Shown: positions 50,668-59,640, counted from the stretch's first letter. The stretch: 64,000 bases of DNA from Xanthobacter sp. NM-25 (GCF_022138605.1 NZ_JACBFS010000003.1:62001-126000), one strand, 5' to 3'. The notes: generated by a model not told the origin, from the sequence alone. Program-made: numbers and translations.

Positions 50668-51993
50668 ATGCAGCACCCAGAGGTGGAGTCGCTTGACCGC
50701 GACGGAATTCTGAAAATCCAGCGTGACGGCCTTGCCGCCCTCGGCGCGCGCCTGGCGCAGTGCGACACCTGGCGGGCGCATTTCGCCGAGGCCGGCATGG
50801 CGCCGGAGGATCTCGCCTCGGCCGACGGGCTCGCCAACGCGCCATTCATGGACAAGTCGCAGCTGCGGGACCGCTATCCCTTTCCCTTCCTCACCGTGCC
50901 CATGGATCAGGTCGAGCGCTTTGTCGCCACCTCCGGCACCACTGGCTTGCCGGTCACCTTCGGCATGACCTCCCGCGATCTGCGCGACCTGCTGCCCTAT
51001 CAGATGTCGCGCCTGCTGGCCGCGGCCGGCGTGCAGCCGGGCTTTCGCGCCTATCAGGGCTACGGCTACGGCCTGTGGATCGGCGGCCCGGCCCTTGATG
51101 CCGGCTTCGCCGCCTGTGGCTGCACCAATTTCCCCATCGGACCGGGCCGTGGCGAGCTCGCCGCCCGCTGGCTGCGTGACCACGCCTATGATGTGGCCTC
51201 CATGTCGCCCCTGTGGCTGATGACCCTGGTGCAGGCGGCCAAGCAGCAGGGGATCGATCCGCGCACGGAATGGACCCTCAAGGTAGCGATCCTCGGGGGG
51301 CAGTCCGTTTCGGCCGAGTTCCGCGCGCAGCTCGAGGCGGAACTGCCGGAGGGCTTCATGAGCCACAACATCTACGGCACCACCGAGGCCGGCGGGCCGA
51401 TCCTGGCGATCTCCACGCCCTACACCCATGCCGATGACGAGCTGCAGCTGCTCAACGAGGATACGGTGATCGTCGAGATCCTCGATCCCAACACCATGCA
51501 GCCGGTGGCCGATGGCGAGGTGGGCGAAGTGGTGGTCACCACCTTGCGCAAGGAAGCCTCACCGGTGGTGCGCTGGCGCACCCGCGACCTGGTGCGGCTC
51601 TCGCCCCGCCCCTATGACTGTCCCTCGGGGCGGCGCGGCATGCGCAAGATCGGCCGCATCATCGGCCGTACCGATGACATGATCAAATTCAAGGGCGTCA
51701 TCGTGTTTCCCTCGCAGATCGAGGATGTTATCGCCGGCATTCCCGGTCTCGCCAAGGAGGCTTGGCAGATCTATCTCGACAAGGAGGCCACCACCATCGG
51801 CAAGATGACGGTGGCGGTGGAGACCGCCGAAGGTGACACCCGCTCCGGCGCCGAGGCTGCCAGCGAGGTGCGCCGCGAGATCAAAGCGCGCCTCGGCATC
51901 AATGTGAATGTGGAGTGCCATCCGCAAGGAGTGTTGCCACGCTACGAGGCGAAGGCGACCCGCGTGCTGCACCGCCCCGAAGCGGCGCACTGA
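50668..51993 (+). CDS. phenylacetate-CoA ligase-like (PaaK family) acyl-CoA ligase
   Basis: A 441-residue AMP-forming ligase of the compact PaaK type. The ATP-binding motif TSGTTGLPVTFG is at about residues 88-99, NIYGTTEAGGP and KIGRIIGRTDDMIKFKGVIVFPSQIE follow, and the C-terminal domain carries the Lys-containing PRYEAKATRV. It would activate an aromatic or arylacetic acid to its CoA ester. I chose the ATG at 50668 because GGAGG ends six bases upstream; ATG 50662 is too close. It is divergent from the TetR gene and heads a small operon with an esterase. The rest of the phenylacetate pathway (PaaABCDE) is absent, so the substrate is probably another ring acid. Confidence 0.88.
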   Translation: MQHPEVESLDRDGILKIQRDGLAALGARLAQCDTWRAHFAEAGMAPEDLASADGLANAPFMDKSQLRDRYPFPFLTVPMDQVERFVATSGTTGLPVTFGMTSRDLRDLLPYQMSRLLAAAGVQPGFRAYQGYGYGLWIGGPALDAGFAACGCTNFPIGPGRGELAARWLRDHAYDVASMSPLWLMTLVQAAKQQGIDPRTEWTLKVAILGGQSVSAEFRAQLEAELPEGFMSHNIYGTTEAGGPILAISTPYTHADDELQLLNEDTVIVEILDPNTMQPVADGEVGEVVVTTLRKEASPVVRWRTRDLVRLSPRPYDCPSGRRGMRKIGRIIGRTDDMIKFKGVIVFPSQIEDVIAGIPGLAKEAWQIYLDKEATTIGKMTVAVETAEGDTRSGAEAASEVRREIKARLGINVNVECHPQGVLPRYEAKATRVLHRPEAAH

Positions 51994-52111
51994 ACCCGGC
52001 CCATGGAAACGGGCGGATGCCCGCCGACGCGCGCCCGGTGTCGTCCTGCCCGACGCGGGCGGGCGTCATCCGGTGAGGGGCCGCCGCTGGGGCTGCAAGG
52101 GGTGACCTGTT

Positions 52112-52990
52112 GTGACCGAAACCACTCCTTACGCGCAGGTGCGCCAACGGATTGCCGCGCTCACCGCCGCCTGGGCCGGGGGCATGAGCCTTCCGGAGAT
52201 CCGGGAGAGCTTCGAGCGTTTCCTTGCCGATGCGGTGGCAGCGCCGCAGGTGCGGCGCACGGTGCTGTCCCTTGCCGGCCTGTCCGCGTGCGCCTTCGAC
52301 CCGCCGGGCGCCACGCCTGACGGCCCGCTGCTCTATTGCCACGGGGGCGGCTTCCAGATCGGCTCCGTGCGCTCCCACGCCGGCCTCATGGCGCGGCTCG
52401 CCGCGGCCAGTGGCGCGCGGGTGCTGGGCTTCGACTATCGCCTCGCGCCCGAGCATCGCTTTCCGGCCGCTGCCGATGATGCCTTCGCCGCCTATGCGGC
52501 GCTGGTGGAGGCCGGTTCCACGCCGCGCGCGCTGGTGGGGGATTCTGCGGGTGGCGCCCTGGCGCTGGGCACGGCGTTGCGCGCCCGTGATGCCGGCATG
52601 CCGCTGCCGCAAGCGCTGGTGCTGCTCTCCCCCTGGCTCGACCTGAGCATGGGCGGGCAGAGCTATGTCACCCTGGCTGAACGGGATATCTTCTCCAAGC
52701 CCGCGCAATTGCGGGCCATGGCGCGCACCTATCTGGGGCGAGAGACCGCCGCCACCGATCCTGCCGCTTCGCCGGTGCTGGCGGACCTCGCCGGCCTGCC
52801 GCCGATCCTGATCCATGCGGGCGGCGACGACATCACCCTCGACGACAGCCATCTGTTGGCGCACACCCTCCCGCACACGGTGCAGCTCGAGGTGTTTGCC
52901 GGAATGTGCCACCATTTCCAGGTGTTCCCCGAGCTGCCGGAGGCCCGGCAATCGCTGGATCGGATCGGGGCTTATCTGCGGAACCTGTGA
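52112..52990 (+). CDS. alpha/beta hydrolase, HSL-type esterase
   Basis: A 292-residue alpha/beta hydrolase fold-3 protein of the hormone-sensitive-lipase type. The oxyanion motif is HGGG at 77-80 and the nucleophile is Ser145 in GDSAGG; an acid residue in GGDDITLDD and a His in GMCHHFQVF complete the triad. It would hydrolyse an ester or lactone. The start is a GTG at 52112. It follows the CoA ligase by about 120 bp, and a strong terminator lies after it. Confidence 0.88.
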   Translation: MTETTPYAQVRQRIAALTAAWAGGMSLPEIRESFERFLADAVAAPQVRRTVLSLAGLSACAFDPPGATPDGPLLYCHGGGFQIGSVRSHAGLMARLAAASGARVLGFDYRLAPEHRFPAAADDAFAAYAALVEAGSTPRALVGDSAGGALALGTALRARDAGMPLPQALVLLSPWLDLSMGGQSYVTLAERDIFSKPAQLRAMARTYLGRETAATDPAASPVLADLAGLPPILIHAGGDDITLDDSHLLAHTLPHTVQLEVFAGMCHHFQVFPELPEARQSLDRIGAYLRNL

Positions 52991-53041
52991 GGCGGGCCTC
53001 GGTCGACTGCCCGGCGTCTTCCCTCCTTCGGCGCTGGTATT

Positions 53042-53077
53042 GCCGGCTTCCCCGCTCCGGGGGAAGCCGGCCTTTTT
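53042..53077 (+). terminator. rho-independent terminator after the esterase gene
   Basis: A perfect twelve-base-pair stem (GCCGGCTTCCCC / GGGGAAGCCGGC, six-base loop) is followed by CTTTTT. It ends the ligase/esterase transcript and sits between convergent genes. Confidence 0.9.
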
Positions 53078-54207
53078 CAGGGGCAGCAGCCATCGGGCTG
53101 GGGAGAGGGAATGCCCCATTCGGCCAGGATCTGGGCCCCGTGGGCTCCGGGCGCAGCCGCGCTTTGGGTGATGGCGGAGGGCGTGGCCGAAAAGCGGGGC
53201 GCCGGGGCCGGCTGCGTTACTCCATCCACGTCCACGAAGGCACTGCGCGCCTGCGCCTGTGGCTGGGCTGTGGCCTCATCCCAGTCGAGGATGGGGGTGA
53301 CGCAGGCGTCGGTGCCGGCGAACAGGGCGGCCCAATGGGCGCGCGGCTGGCTGCGAAAGATGTCGGCAAGGCGTGTTCGCAGCGCCCCCCAGGCGCCGGG
53401 ATCGGCCACATGGGTGAAGGCGTCGGCCTCAAGGCCGAGGGTGTCGATCAGGATCTGGTGGAATTTCTTTTCCACTGGCGCCACCGCCAGGAACTTGCCA
53501 TCGGCGCACGCATAGGTCGCATAGAAATAGGCGCCTCCATCCAGCAGGTTCGTCGCCCGCTCGGTGCCCCACAGGCCGCCGGCGCGGAACCCCCAGAACA
53601 TGGCGGCCAGCAGGCTGGCGCCGTCGGTCATGGCCGCATCCACCACCTGGCCGCGACCGGAGGCGCGGGCGTGGTGGATGGCGGCCAGCAGGCCGAACGC
53701 CATCAGCATGCCGCCACCGCCGAAATCGGCCACCAGATTGAGCGGCACCGGCGGTGGGGCATCGGCGGGGCCGAGGGCGGCGAGGGCGCCGGTGACGCCG
53801 AGATAATTCAGGTCATGTCCGGCGGTGTCGGCCAGCGGGCCCTCCTGGCCCCATCCGGTCATGCGGCCATAGGCGAGGCGCGGATTGCGGGCGAGGCACA
53901 CGTCGGGCCCCAGGCCGAGGCGTTCCATCACCCCCGGACGGAAGCCCTCGATGAGGCCGTCGGCGCGGGCGATCAGCTCCAGCATCACCGCCGTGTCGGC
54001 CTCTACCTTCAGGTCCAGGGCGATGGAGCGGCGGCCGCGCGCCAGCACATCGAACCGCGTGTTCATGAGCGGGATCTCGGGCCGCTGCCCCTTCTGGTGG
54101 ATGCGGATGACCTCGGCGCCGGCATCGGCCAGCATCATGGCGGCGAAAGGGGCCGGCCCGAGGCCGACCATCTCGATGATACGAAGTCCTGCGAGGGGGC
54201 CCGACAT
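53077..54207 (-). CDS. class III CoA-transferase / alpha-methylacyl-CoA racemase family (CaiB/BaiF)
   Basis: A 376-residue CaiB/BaiF-fold protein. The N-terminal GPLAGLRIIEMVGLGPAPFAAMMLADAGAEVIRI, GRRSIALDLK and AMTDGASLLAA segments are family marks. GHDLNYLGVTGAL and LVADFGGGGM match the His and Asp of alpha-methylacyl-CoA racemases, so racemisation of a 2-methyl acyl-CoA, or CoA transfer, are both possible. The start MSGPLAG at 54207 fits the family. It is the last gene of the Rieske operon, 56 bp after the ferredoxin gene. Confidence 0.87.
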   Translation of the reverse strand: MSGPLAGLRIIEMVGLGPAPFAAMMLADAGAEVIRIHQKGQRPEIPLMNTRFDVLARGRRSIALDLKVEADTAVMLELIARADGLIEGFRPGVMERLGLGPDVCLARNPRLAYGRMTGWGQEGPLADTAGHDLNYLGVTGALAALGPADAPPPVPLNLVADFGGGGMLMAFGLLAAIHHARASGRGQVVDAAMTDGASLLAAMFWGFRAGGLWGTERATNLLDGGAYFYATYACADGKFLAVAPVEKKFHQILIDTLGLEADAFTHVADPGAWGALRTRLADIFRSQPRAHWAALFAGTDACVTPILDWDEATAQPQAQARSAFVDVDGVTQPAPAPRFSATPSAITQSAAAPGAHGAQILAEWGIPSPQPDGCCP

Positions 54208-54263
54208 GGCACGCTCCGGCTGAAAGGGGAAAGGGGGGCGCAGAATGACGGCCGAGCTGACGC

Positions 54264-54584
54264 TCAGCCCTGCGCCTCGGGCAGGTGGACTGTGAGCCCG
54301 TCGAGTTCCGGCACCACCTTCACCTGGCACGAGAGGCGCGAGTTCTCGCGGACATCCTCGGCGAACTCCAGCATGTCGCGTTCCATGCCGGTGGCCTCGC
54401 CCACCACGGCGCGCCACGGGGTGTCGATATAGACATGGCAGGTGGCGCACGCGCAGGCGCCGCCGCATTCGGCGACGATGCCGGGGAGATTGGCGCGGCG
54501 CGCGCATTCCATCACGCTGAGGCCATCCGGCGCATCGAGGGTGGTGCTCTGGCCATCGGCTGAGACGAAGACAATCCGGGTCAT
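54264..54584 (-). CDS. [2Fe-2S] ferredoxin, adrenodoxin type
   Basis: A 106-residue vertebrate-type/adrenodoxin-like ferredoxin. Cluster ligands are Cys40, Cys46, Cys49 and Cys86 (C-x5-C-x2-C-x36-C). It should carry electrons from the reductase at 48531 to the Rieske oxygenase at 56275-58085. It lies between the SDR and CoA-transferase genes on the same strand. Confidence 0.92.
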   Translation of the reverse strand: MTRIVFVSADGQSTTLDAPDGLSVMECARRANLPGIVAECGGACACATCHVYIDTPWRAVVGEATGMERDMLEFAEDVRENSRLSCQVKVVPELDGLTVHLPEAQG

Positions 54585-54639
54585 CGGGGCTCCCCGCGGA
54601 AACTGTGTTGTGTTGCTGTGGATGGTGTGGGCCGGGGGG

Positions 54640-55383
54640 TCAGGCGCCGCAGCCCATGCCGCCGGAGACCCCCAGCACTTCGCCGGTGACGAAGGAGGCG
54701 CCCTCGGAGGCCAGGAAGGCGACGGCGGCGGCCACTTCCTCCGGCTCGCCCAGGCGCCGCATCAGGGTCAGGTCCGCCATGGCGGTCATGAGCTTGTCGC
54801 CCACCCCGGCCACCGCCCGCTGCACCATGGGAGTGCGGATGGGGCCCGGCGCCACCGCATTGGCAGTGATGCCCCACGTGGCGTTTTCCCGGGCGATGGA
54901 GCGGGTGAAGCCGATCAGGCCCGCCTTGGCGGCGGCATAGACCGCACCGCCCCTGGAGCCGAGGCGGCCGGCCTCGGAGGCGACGTTGACGATCCGCCCA
55001 TAGCGGGCCGCCTGCATGGCGGGCAGCGCGCGGTGGGTGAACAGGAACGCGGTCTCGAGGTTGATGGCGAGCAGGGCGCGCCAGTCCTCCGGTCCGGTAT
55101 CGGTGAAGAAGGCATGCTGATCGGCGCCGATATTGTTCACCAGCACATCGAAGGGGCCGTGGGCGGCGAACAGGGCGTCGGCGGCGGTCGCGTCGCGGCC
55201 GTCCATGGGTACGAAGCGCGTGCCGGTCTCCTGCGCCAGCGGCGCACCGGCAGGGGCGTCGCGGTCGCAGAAGACCACGGCGCAGCCGTCGGCGGCGAGT
55301 CGGCGGACGATGGCGGCGCCGATGCCGGCGCCGCCCCCGGTAACGAGCGCGCGGCGCGCGCCCGCAGCTGCGGCCGTGGTCAT
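54640..55383 (-). CDS. SDR-family dehydrogenase (BadH/FabG-like)
   Basis: A 247-residue short-chain dehydrogenase with intact motifs: LVTGGGAGIGAAIV cofactor loop, NNIG (about residues 85-88), and the VASEAGRLGSRGGAVYAAAKAG catalytic segment containing Ser, Tyr and Lys. The sequence resembles 2-hydroxycyclohexanecarboxyl-CoA dehydrogenase-type SDRs and other cis-dihydrodiol/acyl-CoA dehydrogenases. It probably oxidises an alcohol produced after Rieske oxygenation or crotonase action. Its start overlaps the crotonase stop by ATGA. Confidence 0.88.
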   Translation of the reverse strand: MTTAAAAGARRALVTGGGAGIGAAIVRRLAADGCAVVFCDRDAPAGAPLAQETGTRFVPMDGRDATAADALFAAHGPFDVLVNNIGADQHAFFTDTGPEDWRALLAINLETAFLFTHRALPAMQAARYGRIVNVASEAGRLGSRGGAVYAAAKAGLIGFTRSIARENATWGITANAVAPGPIRTPMVQRAVAGVGDKLMTAMADLTLMRRLGEPEEVAAAVAFLASEGASFVTGEVLGVSGGMGCGA

Positions 55384-56267
55384 CGGCCGATGAACACCGG
55401 CTTGCGCTTCTCGATCACCGCCGCCAGGCCCTCGCGGGAATCCGCGGTGGCCGACAGCTCCGACACGGTGCGCGCCTCTTCCGGCAGGGCCAGTTCCACG
55501 TTGAGCGCGTTCCACAGGAGGCGCTTGGTGGCGGCCAGGGCGAGCGGGGCGCCGGCGGCATAGAAGCGGGCCGCCTTGCGCGCCTCCGCCTCCAGCTCCC
55601 CATCCGCCACGCAGCGGGTGACGAGACCGATCTCGGCGGCCTCGGCGGCGTCCACGATGCGGTTGGACAGCATCATCTCGCTGGCGCGGCGAAAGCCGAT
55701 GAGGTGGGGCAGGATGGCGGAGGCCCCGCCATCGGGGGCCATGCCCACCCGGGTTGCCCCGGCCAGGAAGCGGGCGCCGGCGCCGGCGATCACGATGTCG
55801 GAGGCGCACACGAGGCCCAGGCCGCCGCCGCCGGCGGCATAGCCGTGCACCTCGGTGACCACCACGGCCTTGAGGCGGATCATCGCGCCGATGGCCACCT
55901 GGAGATAGGCCGTCACCTCGCGCAGGAAGTCGCCGAGCCCTTCGCCCTTGGAGGCGAACTCGCGGACATCTCCACCGGCGCAGAAATTGGTGCCGGCGCC
56001 CCGCAGATGCACCACCCGTACGTCGGGAGCGCGGTGGCAGCGCATGAGCGCCCGATAGAGCGCCTGCATCAGTTCGATATTCATGCCGTTGGCGGCATCG
56101 GGCCGATTGAGCGTGAGGGTGGCGATGCCGTCCGCATAGTCGAGCAGGACCGGTCCTTCGCCGATCCAGACCTCGGGAGCCGGGGGCGAGGACGCCTGGT
56201 GGGCGGATACCTGGTGGGCGGGCACCTGGTGGGCGGGCACCTGGGGGGAGGGGGTGCTGTGGGACAT
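55380..56267 (-). CDS. enoyl-CoA hydratase/isomerase (crotonase family)
   Basis: A 295-residue crotonase. Core segments are LTLNRPDAANGMN, FCAGGDVREFA and EVHGYAAGGGGLGLVCASDIV (oxyanion hole), then GMAPDGGASAILPHLIG. The hydratase glutamates are not conserved and an Asp is in the PDGG position, a pattern seen in isomerase-type members such as PaaG. An unusual 30-residue N-terminal extension contains three PAHQV-like repeats encoded by 15-bp units (56195-56245). GAGGT precedes the ATG at 56267. It is coupled to the downstream SDR gene. Confidence 0.85.
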   Translation of the reverse strand: MSHSTPSPQVPAHQVPAHQVSAHQASSPPAPEVWIGEGPVLLDYADGIATLTLNRPDAANGMNIELMQALYRALMRCHRAPDVRVVHLRGAGTNFCAGGDVREFASKGEGLGDFLREVTAYLQVAIGAMIRLKAVVVTEVHGYAAGGGGLGLVCASDIVIAGAGARFLAGATRVGMAPDGGASAILPHLIGFRRASEMMLSNRIVDAAEAAEIGLVTRCVADGELEAEARKAARFYAAGAPLALAATKRLLWNALNVELALPEEARTVSELSATADSREGLAAVIEKRKPVFIGR

Positions 56268-56274
56268 TGGGACC

Positions 56275-56808
56275 TCAGACCAGGAACGAGAGGGTGAAGA
56301 TGGGTTTGTGGTTGTTCACCAGCGTGATCTTCTTGCGCACCAGGCGGAAGGCGTCGTCGATCATGCGCAGGCGATAGTCGTTGCGGGCGGCCCACAGGGT
56401 TTCACCACGCAAATTGTCTTCGTAGATGAGCACGTTGGCGCGCACGTCCACTTCGTTGTCGCGCACTTCCGCCACCTCGATGTTGGACACGACACGGGCG
56501 AGGGCGGAGCGGGGCGTCTGGGTATGGCGCCGGCCGGTCTTCAGCTGGCGGATGCGCACGCCGATGCGGGAGCGGTTGTCATAGAGCACGGACATCTGCG
56601 TTTCGGGATCGATGTCGGCGCCGTTGGCGGGAACCCAATAGATGGCGTCGTCGGTCCACAGCGCTTCCCAGCCGTCATAATCGTGGCTGTCGGCCAGGCG
56701 CGCCTCCATGTAGAGGAATTGGGCCACCTGATGCTGCAGGACGGCCGGGGCGAGGGTGGCGAGATCGGGCGCGGACATCGCCGCGAGATCCTTGGCGAGG
56801 GCGGTCAT
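56275..56808 (-). CDS. Rieske oxygenase beta subunit
   Basis: A 177-residue ring-hydroxylating dioxygenase beta subunit (NTF2/SnoaL-like fold), structural partner of the alpha subunit. VAQFLYMEARLADSHDYDGWEALWTDDAIYWVPA and NDYRLRMIDDAFRLVRKKITLVNN are typical. The start MTALAKDL at 56808 overlaps the alpha-subunit stop (TGATG); a longer reading is unsupported. Beta subunits are usual in benzoate/toluate/biphenyl-type dioxygenases. Confidence 0.93.
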   Translation of the reverse strand: MTALAKDLAAMSAPDLATLAPAVLQHQVAQFLYMEARLADSHDYDGWEALWTDDAIYWVPANGADIDPETQMSVLYDNRSRIGVRIRQLKTGRRHTQTPRSALARVVSNIEVAEVRDNEVDVRANVLIYEDNLRGETLWAARNDYRLRMIDDAFRLVRKKITLVNNHKPIFTLSFLV

Positions 56809-58085
56809 CAGCGGGCCTCGGTCATCAGGTTGAGATAGTGGCGCCAGATGCCGCGTTGCGGCGTCTCGTCGGTGGAATGGGCGACGAGGAAGCCGTTCTC
56901 GTCCACGCGCTCGCGGTGCAGCCCACGGGACAGCACCAGCCATTCCGGATCACGGATCTTCGCGCCCCGGTGGTTGCGCTCATACATCTCGGTATCGTCG
57001 GCGAGCAGAAGCCCGGCCGGGCCCACCGAGCCCATGGTTTGCTGGCGCAGCCGGCGGTTGATGTCCGGGGCATCTTTGAACTGCACCGCGGTGACGTGCT
57101 GAATGGTCTCGTCCACGGCCACCGGCTGCAGCACGAAGATCTGGATTTCAGCGATGAACAGGTTGGGGAAGATCATGATGTGCGGCGAGCCGTCGATCAT
57201 GATCTGTCGCGCGCGCTCCTCGCCATAAGCGGCGTTCATGGCGCTCACATAGTCCGGCAGGCGCTCGGCGGTGGTGCCGAACCATTGCAGCGGCTTGTCG
57301 TGCCGGCGCCATTCCGGGCGCAGGTCGAATTCCGTGTGCCCGTTGCCATAGTCGCGGGTGAGCGCGGTGGAATCGGCGCCGTAGAGGCTGCCGATGCCCG
57401 AACTGGTGACCTGGAACACCGAGCCGTGCACGAAGCCGGGGTGATAGCCGTCGGTCTCGTTCTCCAGCATGAATTTCCAGTTGGCCTTGGTGCGGTGCTG
57501 CAGAAAGCCGGCGCTGAGGTCCAGTTCGCCGGTGGGCGAATTGTCGAGCAACTGGTCGAGCGCTGCCTTGGCGCCGCCCAGGTGCTCCTCAAGGGAGGGG
57601 CCCTCCGCCGCCATGGAGCCGAACACGAAGCCCCGATAGATGGCGATGCGCGGCACCTTGCCGAGATTGAGCCCGGCCTTGCTCTGGCCTTCATAACCTT
57701 CCGGCAGCGCATAGCCCATGAGGTCGCCGGTGGTGGAGAAGGTCCAGGAGTGGTAGGGGCAGGTGAAGCTGGTGCGGTTGCCCTTCTGATAAGCGCAGAG
57801 CTGGTTGCCCCGATGCGGGCATTTGTTGAGCAGCAGGCGAACCTCGCCGTCCTTGTCGCGCACCATCAGCACCGGCGTGGGGCCGATCGACTTGGTGACA
57901 TAGTCGTTCTTTTTTGGAATTTCGCTGGTGTGCCCCACATAGACCCATGTGCGGTACCAGATTTTCTCCAGCTCTTCCTGAAAGATCTCCGGATCATAAT
58001 AAAGGCGGCTGTTGACCCGCGCCGGCTCGATCAGGGCTCGGTAATCGGGGCTGGCTGCGGTTTCGGACACGGCGGCTTGCGGCAT
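56808..58085 (-). CDS. Rieske non-haem iron oxygenase alpha subunit
   Basis: A 425-residue catalytic subunit. The Rieske [2Fe-2S] ligands are Cys89, His91, Cys109 and His112 (CPHRG, x17, CPYH). The mononuclear iron site has Asp212 bridging and His215 and His220 in NETDGYHPGFVH, with a later acidic residue expected. It would hydroxylate an aromatic or alicyclic acid or its CoA ester. I chose the ATG at 58085 because AGGGGGA is eight bases upstream; ATG 58121 would add 12 residues. It heads the operon running to the CoA-transferase gene and is divergent from a Liv-type importer. Confidence 0.92.
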   Translation of the reverse strand: MPQAAVSETAASPDYRALIEPARVNSRLYYDPEIFQEELEKIWYRTWVYVGHTSEIPKKNDYVTKSIGPTPVLMVRDKDGEVRLLLNKCPHRGNQLCAYQKGNRTSFTCPYHSWTFSTTGDLMGYALPEGYEGQSKAGLNLGKVPRIAIYRGFVFGSMAAEGPSLEEHLGGAKAALDQLLDNSPTGELDLSAGFLQHRTKANWKFMLENETDGYHPGFVHGSVFQVTSSGIGSLYGADSTALTRDYGNGHTEFDLRPEWRRHDKPLQWFGTTAERLPDYVSAMNAAYGEERARQIMIDGSPHIMIFPNLFIAEIQIFVLQPVAVDETIQHVTAVQFKDAPDINRRLRQQTMGSVGPAGLLLADDTEMYERNHRGAKIRDPEWLVLSRGLHRERVDENGFLVAHSTDETPQRGIWRHYLNLMTEAR

Positions 58086-58125
58086 GGCGGTTCCCCCTGC
58101 GGCGATCTTCGATGTTTGCATAATT

Positions 58126-58141
58126 AGCCGAACGATCGGTC
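58126..58141. promoter_or_regulatory. candidate TetR-family operator 4
   Basis: AGCCGAACGATCGGTC matches 14 of 16 positions of the working motif and lies about 40 bases upstream of the Rieske alpha start. Confidence 0.6.
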
Positions 58142-58335
58142 GAAATAATCATTCCTCAATGGGGCCTGTCAAGCGGTGGTTGTAGGGCGTCTCGCCGAAA
58201 TCACGCCCGGTGTATTTCCGTCATTCTGCCCGTAGATATCGCGCAATGGCCTGAAAAACCCTGCCGAATGGGTTGTTGAAGGTTGCTGGATGGCGCCGCA
58301 GATTTCGGTGGAAATGCCATTTGATCTGAATTAAA

Positions 58336-58351
58336 AAGATCGAACGATCTT
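58336..58351. promoter_or_regulatory. candidate operator 5 (perfect palindrome)
   Basis: AAGATCGAACGATCTT has perfect seven-base arms around AA and shares CGAACGATC with operator 4, but with a shifted symmetry axis. It is about 110 bases upstream of the importer binding-protein start. Confidence 0.5.
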
Positions 58352-58463
58352 ACGAAAATAGATCGGCAACGTGTGCCGCCCTGCATCGGCCATCGGCGTG
58401 TTCCCGCAGGGGATCAACGTCGCCGCCCTTGGGGAAGCGTCACCGGATATCTGGGGAGGACCG

Positions 58464-59597
58464 ATGAAGAGAATTGCAGCGGGCGTGCTTGCCCTGGGCC
58501 TGATGGCCACCACCGCCAGCGCCGACATCAAGATCGGCGCCATCGTCGCCGAGACCGGCCCCGCCTCGGCACTCGGCGATCCGGAGGCGAAGACCATCCG
58601 CATGATGGTGGACGCGCTGAACGCCAAGGGCGGCATCAAGGGCGAGAAGGTTCGGCTCGTCCTCTATGACGACGGGGCAGACCCCAGCAAGGCCAAGACC
58701 TTCGCCACCCGCCTGGTGGAGGATGACGAGGTGGTGGCCATGGTCGGCGGCACCACCAGCGGGTCGTCCATGGCCATCCTGGCCGTGGCGGAGGAAGCCA
58801 AGGTGCCCTTCATCTCGCTCGCCGGTGCCATCGAGATCATCGATCCGGTGAAGCCCTATGTGTTCAAGACGCCCCACACCGACCGGATGGCCTGCCTCAA
58901 GATCTTCGCGGATATGAAGGCGCGCGGCCTCACCAAGGTCGGGCTGATCTCCGGCACCGACGGGTTCGGCGCCTCCATGCGGGTGCAGTGCCTCGCGGTG
59001 GCCAAGGCGTCGGGTATCGAGATCGTCGCCGACGAGACCTATGGCCCCAAGGATGCGGACATGACCCCGCAGCTCATCAACATGCGCAACACGCCGGGCA
59101 TTCAGGCCATCCTGAATTCCGGCTTCGGCCAGGGACCGGCCACCATCACCCGCAACCATCAGCAGATCGGCCTGACGCTGCCGCTCTATCAGTCCCACGG
59201 GGTGGCCTCCAACGCCTTCATCGAGCTGGCTGGCGCCAAGACCGCCGAGGGCGTGCGGCTGCCCGGCACCGCATTGCTGGTGGGCGAGCTGCTCAGCCCT
59301 GATGATCCGCAGAAGCCGGTGGTGCTGGCCTATAAGGCGAGCTTCGAGGCGGCGGCCGGCGCGCCGGTGTCCACCTTCGGCGGCTACGCCCACGACGCCA
59401 TGCGCATTCTGATCGATGCCATGGGCCGCGCCAGCTCCAGCAAGCCCGCCGCCCTCCGCGACGCCATCGAGGCGACCAGCGGTCTGGTGGGCACCACCGG
59501 CACCTATAGCTATTCGCCGACGGACCATCTCGGCCTCGACCTCTCCGCCTTCCGCATCCTTGAGATCCGTGACGGCGGCTGGAAGCTGGTGAACTAG
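58464..59597 (+). CDS. Liv-type ABC substrate-binding protein
   Basis: A 377-residue type 1 periplasmic binding protein. The signal peptide MKRIAAGVLALGLMATTASA precedes the mature start DIKIGAIVAETGPASALGDPEAKTIRMMVDALN. KPYVFKTPHTDR and LISGTDGFGASM are typical of the aromatic-acid/amide-binding branch of the family, though the ligand is not readable. It is the first gene of the second importer operon, divergent from the Rieske operon. Confidence 0.92.
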   Translation: MKRIAAGVLALGLMATTASADIKIGAIVAETGPASALGDPEAKTIRMMVDALNAKGGIKGEKVRLVLYDDGADPSKAKTFATRLVEDDEVVAMVGGTTSGSSMAILAVAEEAKVPFISLAGAIEIIDPVKPYVFKTPHTDRMACLKIFADMKARGLTKVGLISGTDGFGASMRVQCLAVAKASGIEIVADETYGPKDADMTPQLINMRNTPGIQAILNSGFGQGPATITRNHQQIGLTLPLYQSHGVASNAFIELAGAKTAEGVRLPGTALLVGELLSPDDPQKPVVLAYKASFEAAAGAPVSTFGGYAHDAMRILIDAMGRASSSKPAALRDAIEATSGLVGTTGTYSYSPTDHLGLDLSAFRILEIRDGGWKLVN

Positions 59598-59614
59598 CCA
59601 CCGCGCCGGGCCGG

Positions 59615-59640
59615 CCGGATCCGCGCGATTGCGGGTCCGG
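59615..59640 (+). terminator. hairpin after the binding-protein gene
   Basis: A ten-base-pair stem (CCGGATCCGC / GCGGGTCCGG, one wobble pair) with a six-base loop and no T run. Probably stabilises the binding-protein mRNA rather than ending it. Confidence 0.45.

Larger units (their letters stand above)
58086..58463. other. 378-bp divergent regulatory region between the Rieske operon and the Liv-type importer
   Basis: No gene is supported. It holds TetR-type motifs at 58126-58141 and 58336-58351 and is relatively AT-rich in the middle, consistent with divergent promoters. Confidence 0.6.

Noticed and set aside
59615..59640. Riboswitch or strong terminator after the binding-protein gene
   Set aside because: Only a simple stem is visible, with no T run and no conserved riboswitch core; called a weak hairpin.
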